Of a stretch of 64,000 nt of DNA, positions 14,087 through 21,650 are shown piece by piece (position 1 is the stretch's first letter; the number at the start of each line of letters is the position of its first letter). The notes below the pieces were generated by a model. The model was given only the letters and a program-made list of their open reading frames with translations, searched no databases and was not told where the DNA came from. The position numbers were made by a program, and so were the translations under genes. The stretch is from Pseudomonas sp. FeN3W (lineage in GTDB: Bacteria; Pseudomonadota; Gammaproteobacteria; Pseudomonadales; Pseudomonadaceae), in the NCBI GenBank assembly GCA_030263805.2, contig CP136011.1, positions 744,001 to 808,000 of the forward strand. Reading direction: 5' to 3'.

Positions 14087-14446
14087 ATGCCAAGCATCAA
14101 GATCAGGATCCCAAGCTTCCTCTGGCTGCTGTTTATGGTGATTATTGTTGCACCTTCATTCATGGTTGCCAGCTCCCTAGAGGAAGCAAAATCATTCAGC
14201 CAAGCCGTTAATTGGACATATTGGCTTCTTTATAAGGAGCTCTATTTCCCTGACTTTGTGGCGGATATTTTCAAATATCCAGTTGCGCTTTTTGGGATGA
14301 TGCTACCCACTTCTGCATCACTTATCATGCTGCCTTTTGAATTGTTTCTTCAGGGATCTGGCCCAATTTTGGCTTATGCCTTCTTCGCAGGGGTGTCTAG
14401 ACCCATTTCATTTACTAATGAAAATCAAGAAGGGGAGCAGGCATGA
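14087..14446 (+). CDS. Multi-pass membrane protein, unknown
   Basis: 119 residues from ATG 14087 (MPSIKIRIPSFLWLLFMVII), preceded by AAGGAATTGACC. Three hydrophobic segments, roughly residues 10-30, 60-80 and 85-105. The TGA stop overlaps the next start (ATGA), indicating translational coupling with 14443-15045. No family recognised. Confidence 0.65.
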   Translation: MPSIKIRIPSFLWLLFMVIIVAPSFMVASSLEEAKSFSQAVNWTYWLLYKELYFPDFVADIFKYPVALFGMMLPTSASLIMLPFELFLQGSGPILAYAFFAGVSRPISFTNENQEGEQA

Positions 14447-15045
14447 ATCCGTTTTCACAAAAACGTTTTTTTCATACCGCCGTTGGCCTTGCTGTCGCAT
14501 TGTTTATTGGTGAAGTTATTCTTGGCGTTATCGGTAATCCGGTTCAGGACGTGTATCGCGGCACTGTCAGCATCGGAGAAGAGTACGGGAAAAACATGCT
14601 CATCAATGATGTCGAGATGAGTGTCGATATCCCCAGCAATCGCTCTATTCTACGGGCACCTATCTGGGCTGAGCGCGGCGACATCAACATCACTTTCACC
14701 GGAAATGGCGTTGATGCAATGAAAAAGCTTGGCTATAGCGTCGAGCAAAGCAAAGGTGAATCCTACGTTCAGCTGTCCTGCACCGTCCGAAACTCAATAA
14801 CAAAGGGATATTGGGCAAGTTACGCCAGGTATTTCGAGCTAGTCTTTACAAGCGACAGTCCGTGTAAGTCTATGAAGATGGGGGCAACGAATTTCGACAA
14901 GTTCGAAGTCTTTACGACGGCACCATCTGGAGTTCCTATCTTCGCACATCTCAATCGAGACAGCCGCATCGGGATTATTCAACGCCTCATCATGCGCTTT
15001 AATTATAAAGCCGCGAAATATGGTGGCGAAGACACCTTTCGTTAA
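14443..15045 (+). CDS. Membrane-anchored protein, unknown
   Basis: 200 residues. The N-terminal membrane helix (FFHTAVGLAVALFIGEVILGVI) is followed by a probably periplasmic domain with two cysteines (LSCTVRN and DSPCKS) that could form a disulphide. It overlaps the preceding gene by four bases, so the two are likely an operon and perhaps a complex. Confidence 0.65.
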   Translation: MNPFSQKRFFHTAVGLAVALFIGEVILGVIGNPVQDVYRGTVSIGEEYGKNMLINDVEMSVDIPSNRSILRAPIWAERGDINITFTGNGVDAMKKLGYSVEQSKGESYVQLSCTVRNSITKGYWASYARYFELVFTSDSPCKSMKMGATNFDKFEVFTTAPSGVPIFAHLNRDSRIGIIQRLIMRFNYKAAKYGGEDTFR

Positions 15046-15114
15046 TCCCGCGTCCTTGTATCACTTGGAAACAGGACAAAAATTCAGCGAGCTGTAGAGC
15101 AGCAGGAGGGTGCA

Positions 15115-15681
15115 GTGAGACCTGAATACATCGCTAATTCCGCTGGGTCTCCCAGCGAGGCTGAAGCCCTTTTTACTCACTTGTGGAATGATCTTCCCTG
15201 GGAAGACCGTGGCGCGCCTCGACGCGAGGTCTTCTTCAATGACAATGGTCAGCCCTACACCTATGGTTCTGGTCGAGGTGAGCGCACCTATGCGCCACAC
15301 CCCGAATGGAACCACGCTGTACGTGAAATCCAGAGGAATGCAGAAGCTCTTTTTGGCTGCAAATTCGAAGGTTGCTTCATCAACGGCTACGCTGATCAGC
15401 ACCAGCATCTTGGATGGCACGCCGACGACAGTCCAAGCATTGATTCACATCGGCCAATCCTGGTTTATAGTTTTGGTGCGGCTCGTGAGTTATGGGTCAA
15501 GCCACGACCTGACGTCGCAGTTGCGGGAGACGCAATGCCCGTTGTGGAGAAGTACCTGCTTGAGTCAGGTAGCTTGCTTGTAATGCCAGCAGGCATGCAG
15601 CAGACGCATTTGCACCGGATCCCGAAGCATCATGCAGCGTGTGGGCCCCGGATAAGCATCACACTTCGCGGTCTAGCTTAA
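15115..15681 (+). CDS. alkB: AlkB-type 2-oxoglutarate/Fe(II) dioxygenase
   Basis: 188 residues. Metal ligands are visible as HxD in LGWHADDSPS and the distal His in QQTHLHRIPKH; the 2-oxoglutarate-binding arginines are in CGPRISITLR. GTG start preceded by AGGAGGG. AlkB enzymes oxidatively remove alkyl groups from DNA or RNA bases. The N-terminal lid FNDNGQPYTYGSG matches the AlkB2/ALKBH2-like form. Bacterial AlkB can also act on tRNA, but no link to the tRNA island is shown. Confidence 0.85.
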   Translation: MRPEYIANSAGSPSEAEALFTHLWNDLPWEDRGAPRREVFFNDNGQPYTYGSGRGERTYAPHPEWNHAVREIQRNAEALFGCKFEGCFINGYADQHQHLGWHADDSPSIDSHRPILVYSFGAARELWVKPRPDVAVAGDAMPVVEKYLLESGSLLVMPAGMQQTHLHRIPKHHAACGPRISITLRGLA

Positions 15682-15686
15682 CGTGG

Positions 15687-15711
15687 GCGATCCAGATTGA
15701 CGCTGGATCGC
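15687..15711 (+). terminator. Hairpin downstream of alkB
   Basis: GCGATCCAG-N7-CTGGATCGC followed by CTTTCTT; 9-bp perfect stem with a modest T tract. Confidence 0.55.
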
Positions 15712-15757
15712 CTTTCTTGTATTTTGAACAGCCCAAATTGACACGGATTTTGCGAAA

Positions 15758-16009
15758 GTGAACGAACAGGTGCCCTTTTACTTCGTGGTTGAAATTATTG
15801 CCATTGTCGCCATTGTGCTCATGGCTGTGCGCACTTACAGGTATCGCAAAACGCGTTCACTGACAGAGGTGCTTTCCTACTTCGGCCTGCGCCGCGAAGA
15901 CTTGGTAAAAATCCCCAAAAAGACCCTGGAGTCATGGGACAACAAGGGGACGAGCTACGCTGAATTCGTTGACCTCTATCGCCATCACGTCGAACATGTC
16001 TACGGCTGA
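15758..16009 (+). CDS. Small single-pass membrane protein
   Basis: 83 residues (MNEQVPFYFVVEIIAIVAIV...), GTG start. One membrane helix, then a basic helical tail with a WDNKGTSYAEFVDLY segment. Similar in plan to the protein at 13684-13938 (WKASGVSNYEMACVY), suggesting distant paralogues. Function unknown. Confidence 0.6.
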   Translation: MNEQVPFYFVVEIIAIVAIVLMAVRTYRYRKTRSLTEVLSYFGLRREDLVKIPKKTLESWDNKGTSYAEFVDLYRHHVEHVYG

Positions 16010-16029
16010 TTAGGCATCAAGGATCCGCC

Positions 16030-16431
16030 GTGTCAAAACCCAAAGTGATGGTAAACGCTTCTGATGTCGGCAAGGCTGCTTACTGCCCTCATGCCTTGAG
16101 CCTCCAGTCTCGGTCTAACGCCAAGCCAGGTGAAGCTGCTATACGCGGCACCCAGGCACATGATGATCTGAATCATTATCTGTTAAACGGCGGTGACAAA
16201 CGGTGTTTTGTCGCAACCTATGCGCTGGGTGAGCAACATCCCACGACGCATGCACTTAGAGTATGGAGAGATCGCGCCCTCAAGCCATATGTGTGCGGTA
16301 GGCTCCTGGTTGCGACGTATTACTGGGTGTCCCCCCTATTGATCAGCCTGGCCGGATCAAGACCGTGGTGCAAGCGAGTGGCCGCAAAGCTGGTACAGGG
16401 CTTTGCAAGGCGCGTGGTGACGCGTGCGTGA
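16030..16431 (+). CDS. Cas4-like N-terminal module fused to a CFI-box domain
   Basis: 133 residues. Residues 1-55 match the start of Cas4/RecB-type nucleases: VNASDVGKAAYCPHALSL supplies the first iron-sulphur cysteine and RGTQAHDDLN the motif-I histidine. Residues 58-130 are a CFI-box domain (CFVATYALGEQ...LRVWRDRAL...GRLLVATYYWVSP), often C-terminal and hydrophobic. The catalytic Asp/Glu-Lys motifs and remaining cysteines are missing here but present in the overlapping next gene. It is therefore probably one half of a two-subunit nuclease. Confidence 0.65.
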   Translation: MSKPKVMVNASDVGKAAYCPHALSLQSRSNAKPGEAAIRGTQAHDDLNHYLLNGGDKRCFVATYALGEQHPTTHALRVWRDRALKPYVCGRLLVATYYWVSPLLISLAGSRPWCKRVAAKLVQGFARRVVTRA

Positions 16432-17023
16432 GCTCATGACCCTGGACAACCTCTTGCTCTTTGGTAATGAGCTTATGGCCATTGTAGCTGGCTTAGGGCT
16501 GGTTTTATTCACGCTCTTTCTACTGGCGAAGCGGTCATCTCAGAGAAGCCGACTCATGCAGATGATTGGGCTTGAAGGCACCATTATCTTTGCTGATCAG
16601 GGAAGGAGAGGGCGTTACTTTATCACCAAAGAATACGGGATCATCGCCAAGCCCGATTTCATCGTAAAGCTTAAGACCGGCGAGATCGCTATCGTTGAAT
16701 ACAAGAATCGGAAAAACAATCGACTTTATGAGTCGGACAAAGCACAGGTCAAGGCAACTACGTTAGCCGTCCGAAGCAAGATGCGCGTAGACAAAGCCTA
16801 TGTGCTGGCTGGGAAAAAGCTTTACCCGATTTTGATACCAAAAGATAACGACCAGCTTTTCAGGGAGATCGAGGGGCTTGTCGAATATGCAAAACGCGCC
16901 AAGTCGGGTGAACTTATCAAAATCTATACCGAACAAGTTTACTTTTGTAAAAGCTGCTCGGTCAGATCGATCTGCTTAAGAAAGAGGAGGGGTAGTATTA
17001 ATCAGGCGAGGCTGCTACAATAA
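16424..17023 (+). CDS. Membrane-anchored Cas4-like PD-(D/E)XK nuclease core
   Basis: 199 residues, GTG start overlapping the previous gene by eight bases. N-terminal membrane helix (AIVAGLGLVLFTLFLLA). The nuclease core is AKPDFIV (Asp) and IAIVEYKNRK (Glu-x-Lys), then a QVKATTLAV helix. The C-terminal cluster CKSCSVRSICL (C-x2-C-x5-C) would complete a 4Fe-4S site whose first cysteine is in the upstream protein. Cas4 enzymes are ssDNA exonucleases. No cas genes or CRISPR repeats are nearby. Confidence 0.7.
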   Translation: MRELMTLDNLLLFGNELMAIVAGLGLVLFTLFLLAKRSSQRSRLMQMIGLEGTIIFADQGRRGRYFITKEYGIIAKPDFIVKLKTGEIAIVEYKNRKNNRLYESDKAQVKATTLAVRSKMRVDKAYVLAGKKLYPILIPKDNDQLFREIEGLVEYAKRAKSGELIKIYTEQVYFCKSCSVRSICLRKRRGSINQARLLQ

Positions 17024-17052
17024 ACTCATAACAATAAAAAGTGGGTTATCAA

Positions 17053-17616
17053 ATGTCCAGCGTCAGGCATGTGTTTCTAGCAAGTATATTGTCTATTCTT
17101 TCAGCTTCAGCGAGCGCAGAAAACGTCATACGCGCCAGCGCGCCCGTACTTCAATCTAAATGGGTTGCACAATATGTCGAAGGTGAATGGATTGCAGGTC
17201 AGCTTTACTCCTGTACAGCCTGGTTACCTAAAGCTAGCTCACAAGAGACTGGTGTAAAATTTACCCAGACCCGAACTTGTCAGCAAGATGAAACTAGAGA
17301 AATTCGTAAATATGAGCAAAATAACATAACCAAAAAGATTCGCAATGAAACAGTATCTTCGGAATCACGCACCTTTTCGATTGCACAAAGCCAAGAGGCA
17401 ATGGGAGCCACCTGTAGTTTTAGCCCTGTATCCCCCTATAGCTTCATCGCCATCGCTAAAGACTCAACGTATACCGAAGGAAGGTTAAATGATAATCTGA
17501 TATGGGCTGGCGGGCCTATAAATGATGGGTATTACACTGGCGCTGAGAAAACCAGCGGGAGCGGCGGTACGTTGAATTACCCAAACTATTACTTTTATGA
17601 GATATGCAAAAATTAA
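17053..17616 (+). CDS. Exported protein, unknown
   Basis: 187 residues with a Sec signal peptide (MSSVRHVFLASILSILSASASA, likely cleaved before ENV). Four or more cysteines in the mature part suggest disulphides; it is rich in Ser/Thr/Tyr, with a QxYSCTAWLP segment. A GTG at 17041 is an alternative start. Last gene of the 15758-17616 run. Confidence 0.6.
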   Translation: MSSVRHVFLASILSILSASASAENVIRASAPVLQSKWVAQYVEGEWIAGQLYSCTAWLPKASSQETGVKFTQTRTCQQDETREIRKYEQNNITKKIRNETVSSESRTFSIAQSQEAMGATCSFSPVSPYSFIAIAKDSTYTEGRLNDNLIWAGGPINDGYYTGAEKTSGSGGTLNYPNYYFYEICKN

Positions 17617-17886
17617 TTCTCTTTAACCTAGTGTCGCATGCCAGATACGTTCTTTGTGCCGTCTGTAAAGCTGTTCCAAATGTTGCTGTGACGTGAAACC
17701 GCGATCAGCTCTGGCGCAACTGGACTTTTTCAGCCATAGGCGTGCGCAAGGAAGGTCAATGACTTTGCATGAAAATCTGCCGCTTTGTGATTCAGGTTTA
17801 GGTTTAGGCAATAGGAGTAAATCATCGAGTGAAAATAGAGAATGATCATCGTATACAGTGATTTGAAGTCATCAGCCGGATAAAGG

Positions 17887-17914
17887 TTGACATCATCAGT
17901 ATGCTGAGTATACT
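17887..17914 (+). promoter_or_regulatory. Sigma-70 promoter for the lipoprotein genes
   Basis: TTGACA (17887-17892), 16-base spacer, TATACT (17909-17914), 28 bases before the ATG at 17942. The palindromic operator seen elsewhere is absent. Confidence 0.65.
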
Positions 17915-17941
17915 GGAATCAATAGCAAAGGAGTGAACCCC

Positions 17942-18379
17942 ATGCGTATCGCAGTACTTGGATTGATCATGATTGCCCTCAGCGGTTGCTTTGCAACTGC
18001 CCCAACACTCAACGCACCCGTTGATCAGGCTGCATATCGCTATGACGACATTGACCCTGCGCTGCAAGGCGACTGGGTTGGTTTCTCCAGGAACCAGGTG
18101 AGCCAGGATGAAATGACATTCATGCTACGCTTGCAGCGTGGCGTGATTACGAACGTCTATTACCTCTCGCATAAGTGTGCGGGTCGACTCAAGTATCAGC
18201 GCACAGAACCAAGCGGTGAGTTCCTGTTCCTTGAGCAGATTGACATCGACAAGGTGTCATCTTGCGACAAGAACAGCTACGTGAAATTCCTGCCGAATCC
18301 TGACGGAACTATCTTGTACTCCCGCTATACGCTGGAAGGCAAGTTGATTTCCAAGGGACTGATGAGTCGCAAGCAGTAA
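17942..18379 (+). CDS. Putative lipoprotein
   Basis: 145 residues from ATG 17942, with AAAGGAG eight bases upstream (a GTG at 17933 is less likely). The lipobox LSGC at residues 13-16 predicts a lipid-anchored envelope protein. The mature region resembles small lipocalin-like sensors (GDWVGFSRN...) but I cannot place it in a family. Downstream, 18410-18730 encodes another lipoprotein, so this is probably a two-gene unit. Confidence 0.7.
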   Translation: MRIAVLGLIMIALSGCFATAPTLNAPVDQAAYRYDDIDPALQGDWVGFSRNQVSQDEMTFMLRLQRGVITNVYYLSHKCAGRLKYQRTEPSGEFLFLEQIDIDKVSSCDKNSYVKFLPNPDGTILYSRYTLEGKLISKGLMSRKQ

Positions 18380-18409
18380 CACAACTGAATCTAACCAAGG
18401 AGCTTCACC

Positions 18410-18730
18410 ATGCGCACCACTATCCGCACCTGTATCGCCATTTCTGCATTCGCATTGCTTGCCGCCTGTGGCGGCCCTAAGATCGACGCTAAAAACGCCA
18501 CCACCTTCCAGGAGTCGGTTGAAAACATCTCTCGGGGCCTGGAGCGCCAGGAAGCCACGCAGTTTGGCATGGACATCCAGACCATCTCCAAGGAAATCCT
18601 TGGCTCTGCCATCATGACGATGGACACTGCCAAGATCCAACAGGCTGAGAACGAGATCATGAATCGCCTGGACGGCATGACTGCCAGCGACGTCCATGAA
18701 GAAGCCGAGCGCATCCGCAACAAAAGCTGA
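18410..18730 (+). CDS. Small lipoprotein (DUF6694-like)
   Basis: 106 residues. Signal sequence with lipobox LLAAC (Cys-21), then a helical domain (NATTFQESVENISRGL...LDGMTASDVHEEAERI). The family is inferred from memory of similar Pseudomonas lipoproteins. Strong ribosome site AAGGAG. Followed by a clear terminator. Confidence 0.7.
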   Translation: MRTTIRTCIAISAFALLAACGGPKIDAKNATTFQESVENISRGLERQEATQFGMDIQTISKEILGSAIMTMDTAKIQQAENEIMNRLDGMTASDVHEEAERIRNKS

Positions 18731-18747
18731 TGTGATCTGCAAGGAAA

Positions 18748-18777
18748 AATCCCGGCCTATTGCCGGGATTTTTTTTG
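18748..18777 (+). terminator. Rho-independent terminator
   Basis: AATCCCGGC-N5-GCCGGGATT followed by T8, directly after the lipoprotein gene. Confidence 0.9.
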
Positions 18778-18955
18778 GGAGTTATTGCCAGCGCCAAATG
18801 ATGTGGTAACATTCACAAAGGCTAATCGCTGCCCGCAGCTTGCCCCGAAAGGGATGGCAAAAGCGAACTTTCCTATAACGAATCGGACAACCTTGTTGTT
18901 GGCGAATCGGCAATGCAAGCACCTATCGAATATGCCAACAACGCGGAGATATCCG

Positions 18956-19933
18956 ATGGCATTTGTTACACTTCCTGGCGCTAAAGCCCAGGCCAGCCTT
19001 CTTCAAAAAAGACTCAGTGAGCTCGGTGTTTCGATCAAAAAAACCCAAGCCAATGAAGCTATCGCTGCAATACACAATTTCCCCGACTGGAATCGGTTCA
19101 AGGCCAATCTTGATAGCGCTCCTACGCAAAAGACGCGCACTAGTCTCAAAGAGACTAAGATCATCTGCGCACCTCCAGGCTACGGAAAGTCAGCCACGTT
19201 GGAAACGCTGTTAACATTTCATGCGCTTGAAGGTGAAGGCATCCCTGTCTACATCGAAATGGTGAGTGAGCCATACCGGTCGCCGTTTTACGAGGCCGTC
19301 AATCGATACTTGGGCGGGACTGATGCAGATCCGCGTATTCAGCGGCTTGCGAGCACAAGCCCTCTACCAATTGAGATTGAACATAGCGCCAAGGCCTTGT
19401 ACGTTCAGGTTCCTGTTCAAATATTATCTCACGAAGGCGCTGACGCGCTGGCATCTGCCATACGAAAAGTTGCTGCGGCGTTTAAACGATGCCCGGAAAA
19501 GAAGCCTGGTATCATTTTCATTGACGAGATGCACAAGGTCTATGGCCTATCTAAAGACCTGGCAGATGCCTTTGATTGCGCCTTCGACGGCTGTAACACC
19601 CCGGAGCGATATGTTATAGCGAATCAGGTGTATGACCAATGGGTTGGGCGGGCGATAAATGCACCATTCAAGGTGATTTACAAGGAACCTATGCATATGG
19701 ATCATGGCCAGTACGATAGAATAAAACGAAAGGAGATTTTGTCGGAGAATGTTGCTGACGTAAAATACCTGTTCCAAGATCATGATCGAATGATCGAAGA
19801 TGTCTTCCAATGGGTATTCCTCAAGGTTCAAAAGACATTGCAATGCCCCATTCCTGAAACACCTATTGCTGAGAAGCTTGGACTAACCCGATGGGGGATG
19901 AGCGGTAGGGTTGATATCAATACCCAATACTAG
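18956..19933 (+). CDS. P-loop ATPase (AAA-like), unknown role
   Basis: 325 residues from ATG 18956, chosen for the preceding GCGGAGATATCC. The N-terminal 50 residues form a small helical module (LPGAKAQASLLQKRLSEL...FPDWNRFKANL) common in plasmid proteins. Then Walker A CAPPGYGKSATL and Walker B GIIFIDEMHKVYG, with a later arginine-rich helix. Resembles the ATPase of a motor or loader, but no partner gene is adjacent, so substrate and complex are unknown. Confidence 0.65.
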   Translation: MAFVTLPGAKAQASLLQKRLSELGVSIKKTQANEAIAAIHNFPDWNRFKANLDSAPTQKTRTSLKETKIICAPPGYGKSATLETLLTFHALEGEGIPVYIEMVSEPYRSPFYEAVNRYLGGTDADPRIQRLASTSPLPIEIEHSAKALYVQVPVQILSHEGADALASAIRKVAAAFKRCPEKKPGIIFIDEMHKVYGLSKDLADAFDCAFDGCNTPERYVIANQVYDQWVGRAINAPFKVIYKEPMHMDHGQYDRIKRKEILSENVADVKYLFQDHDRMIEDVFQWVFLKVQKTLQCPIPETPIAEKLGLTRWGMSGRVDINTQY

Positions 19934-19978
19934 AACATTGTCAATAAAGTGATATGATTCACGCAAGAGGTTCATATC

Positions 19979-20524
19979 ATGCTCAAATTCCATAATTTGC
20001 TAATCGCATTGGCGCTCGGCCTGGCTTTAATGCCAGCCTGGGCGTCGCCATCAATAAAAAGCAAGATTCTTGATCAGGACAGGTGCCTTGAGCTCCACAG
20101 ACCACAGTCAAAAGAATCGGCTTCTTTTTGCTATTGGAAGAAGGGAACCGGATTTCAAAAGCAAGGCTACCTTCAGGCCGTGCACATTCTGCGCGATGTT
20201 GAGTACAAAACTCAGCACTACATAGACCCCAATCTTCTTGACGTGCTTTTCCTCATCCAGACCTGGCTCAAGCAGGAAGGGCGCTATAGTCAAATTCATA
20301 TTCTCTCCGGTTATCGCACACCAACCCACAACTTCAGGCTTGAGGGTGCGGCAAAACAGTCCCTTCATATGAAGGGCATGGCAGCCGATATCTACATTCC
20401 AGGTCTTTCTACCAAGATCCTCGCCCTCATGAGTCGTTATGTCGGAGCGGGCGGGGTGGGCATATACCTGGACAAGAATTTCATCCATATCGACACCGGC
20501 AGCATTAGGCAATGGCGCGGCTAG
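19979..20524 (+). CDS. Exported M15-type murein peptidase (YcbK/MepK-like)
   Basis: 181 residues. Signal peptide MLKFHNLLIALALGLALMPAWA. The zinc-peptidase pattern is SGYRTPTHN...SLHMKGMAADIYI (His and Asp ligands) and FIHIDTGSIRQW (final His). Family members are peptidoglycan LD/DD-endopeptidases. It stands alone, with the next gene starting after a new ribosome site. Confidence 0.8.
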   Translation: MLKFHNLLIALALGLALMPAWASPSIKSKILDQDRCLELHRPQSKESASFCYWKKGTGFQKQGYLQAVHILRDVEYKTQHYIDPNLLDVLFLIQTWLKQEGRYSQIHILSGYRTPTHNFRLEGAAKQSLHMKGMAADIYIPGLSTKILALMSRYVGAGGVGIYLDKNFIHIDTGSIRQWRG

Positions 20525-20575
20525 TAAAAGATTGGTATACTATGTATCATTGCGCTTCACAGGAACAGATAAATC

Positions 20576-21235
20576 ATGAATTGCATACTCCACATAAATC
20601 CCATTTGCCTGACCTGGAAGGATGGCGACGTTCACATCCTGCTGGAGCGCAAAGATGGCTCCGATCTGTATAGACTCCCGCACCGAACGCTGACTGTAGA
20701 GCATGCTAGCCCGCTTGAGTGCGTTCAAGATGCCATGAAGGTATTGACCGTCGATCAATCGCGAATTCACTTCGAACACCAGCCCATCGTGACCCAGTGG
20801 GATGGACAGGATGCTTCTGAGCTCAACGCTCACATTCCCTTCCTCGTGCTAACGCCACCAGATGTCATCAAACAAAATGAGGACATCAAGCTTCTCCCTC
20901 TCGACCTGGTTGAGCAAACCAAGTCAGAGGTAGACAAGAAGATTCTTGAGACAGCAAAGCAAACGTTGGTCAGACTCATTGGCTCAACTTCAGCCTGCCT
21001 GAACATGCTCCCCGCTTTTTTCAGCAACGTTGAAATCAAGCTCATTCACAACAAAGTGCTAAATGGCTACGTGAACCGCATGACGCTACGCAAGCGCTAT
21101 GAGGACACAGGGCTTGTTAAGAGTACTGGAATGCGTATTCAGGTTCAGCATGGTCGCCAGCCACAAGAGATGACGCCCATGATCGATGAGATCCATCACT
21201 TCAGCTCAATGATCAGCACCAACGCGACGGAATGA
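20576..21235 (+). CDS. Nudix-like / NrtR-type putative regulator
   Basis: 219 residues. The N-terminal half has a Nudix-like fold outline (HINPICLTWKDGDVHILLERK...YRLPHRTL...SPLECVQDAMKVL) without a full catalytic Nudix box. The C-terminal third resembles the winged helix of NrtR repressors (NKVLNGYVNRMTLRKRYEDTGLV). NrtR proteins sense ADP-ribose and control NAD metabolism. The sirtuin pair at 45602-47259 makes an NAD link attractive, but this is inference. Confidence 0.5.
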   Translation: MNCILHINPICLTWKDGDVHILLERKDGSDLYRLPHRTLTVEHASPLECVQDAMKVLTVDQSRIHFEHQPIVTQWDGQDASELNAHIPFLVLTPPDVIKQNEDIKLLPLDLVEQTKSEVDKKILETAKQTLVRLIGSTSACLNMLPAFFSNVEIKLIHNKVLNGYVNRMTLRKRYEDTGLVKSTGMRIQVQHGRQPQEMTPMIDEIHHFSSMISTNATE

Positions 21236-21288
21236 TTGCAGCAACTGAGCGCAGTTAAGCGCCTGCCGCCGCGCGTGATGCGGGAAAA

Positions 21289-21325
21289 GAAAAGGGGCCT
21301 GATTGATCAAGGCCCCTTTTTTCTG
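21289..21325. terminator. Bidirectional terminator
   Basis: AAAAGGGGCCT-N9-AGGCCCCTTTT with T/A tracts on both sides, between the converging genes ending at 21235 and 21345. Confidence 0.85.
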
Positions 21326-21344
21326 CTTACGATCCCGCTCCCGC

Positions 21345-21587
21345 CTAAGCGTCGTCCGAGGCAATCAAAATTGCCATCAGCGCCTTCCTGGTCTGAGGAC
21401 TGTCTTGCATCACACCAAGCGCCACAGCCTTTCGCATCGCCGCATCCAGTCGCTTGTCTTCATGCGAGCAGTCTTCACAGGGGTACGCCTGCACCGATTC
21501 TCCATTCACGACAGGGCAATCATCATCGCCATATTGGCAACCATGCCGAGAGCAGCAATGGGCCACATGAACGCCGACATTCGACAT
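21345..21587 (-). CDS. Small Cys/His-rich protein
   Basis: 80 residues, MSNVGVHVAHCCSRHGCQYG..., with Cys pairs CCSRHGC, DCPV and YPCEDC, suggesting metal binding. GAGGAGCTTAAT precedes the ATG. The C-terminal half is helical. No named family. The IS200/IS605 copy 2 lies 48 bases upstream of its start and may have displaced its promoter. Confidence 0.65.
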   Translation of the reverse strand: MSNVGVHVAHCCSRHGCQYGDDDCPVVNGESVQAYPCEDCSHEDKRLDAAMRKAVALGVMQDSPQTRKALMAILIASDDA

Positions 21588-21650
21588 ATTAAGCTCCTCA
21601 TTTGAGGTTATGGTTACACAAAGAAATCACCCAGTGAATACTCCCACGCA

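Noticed and set aside
17623..17811. 62-codon minus-strand frame
   Set aside because: TTG start without a ribosome site and no protein-like pattern.
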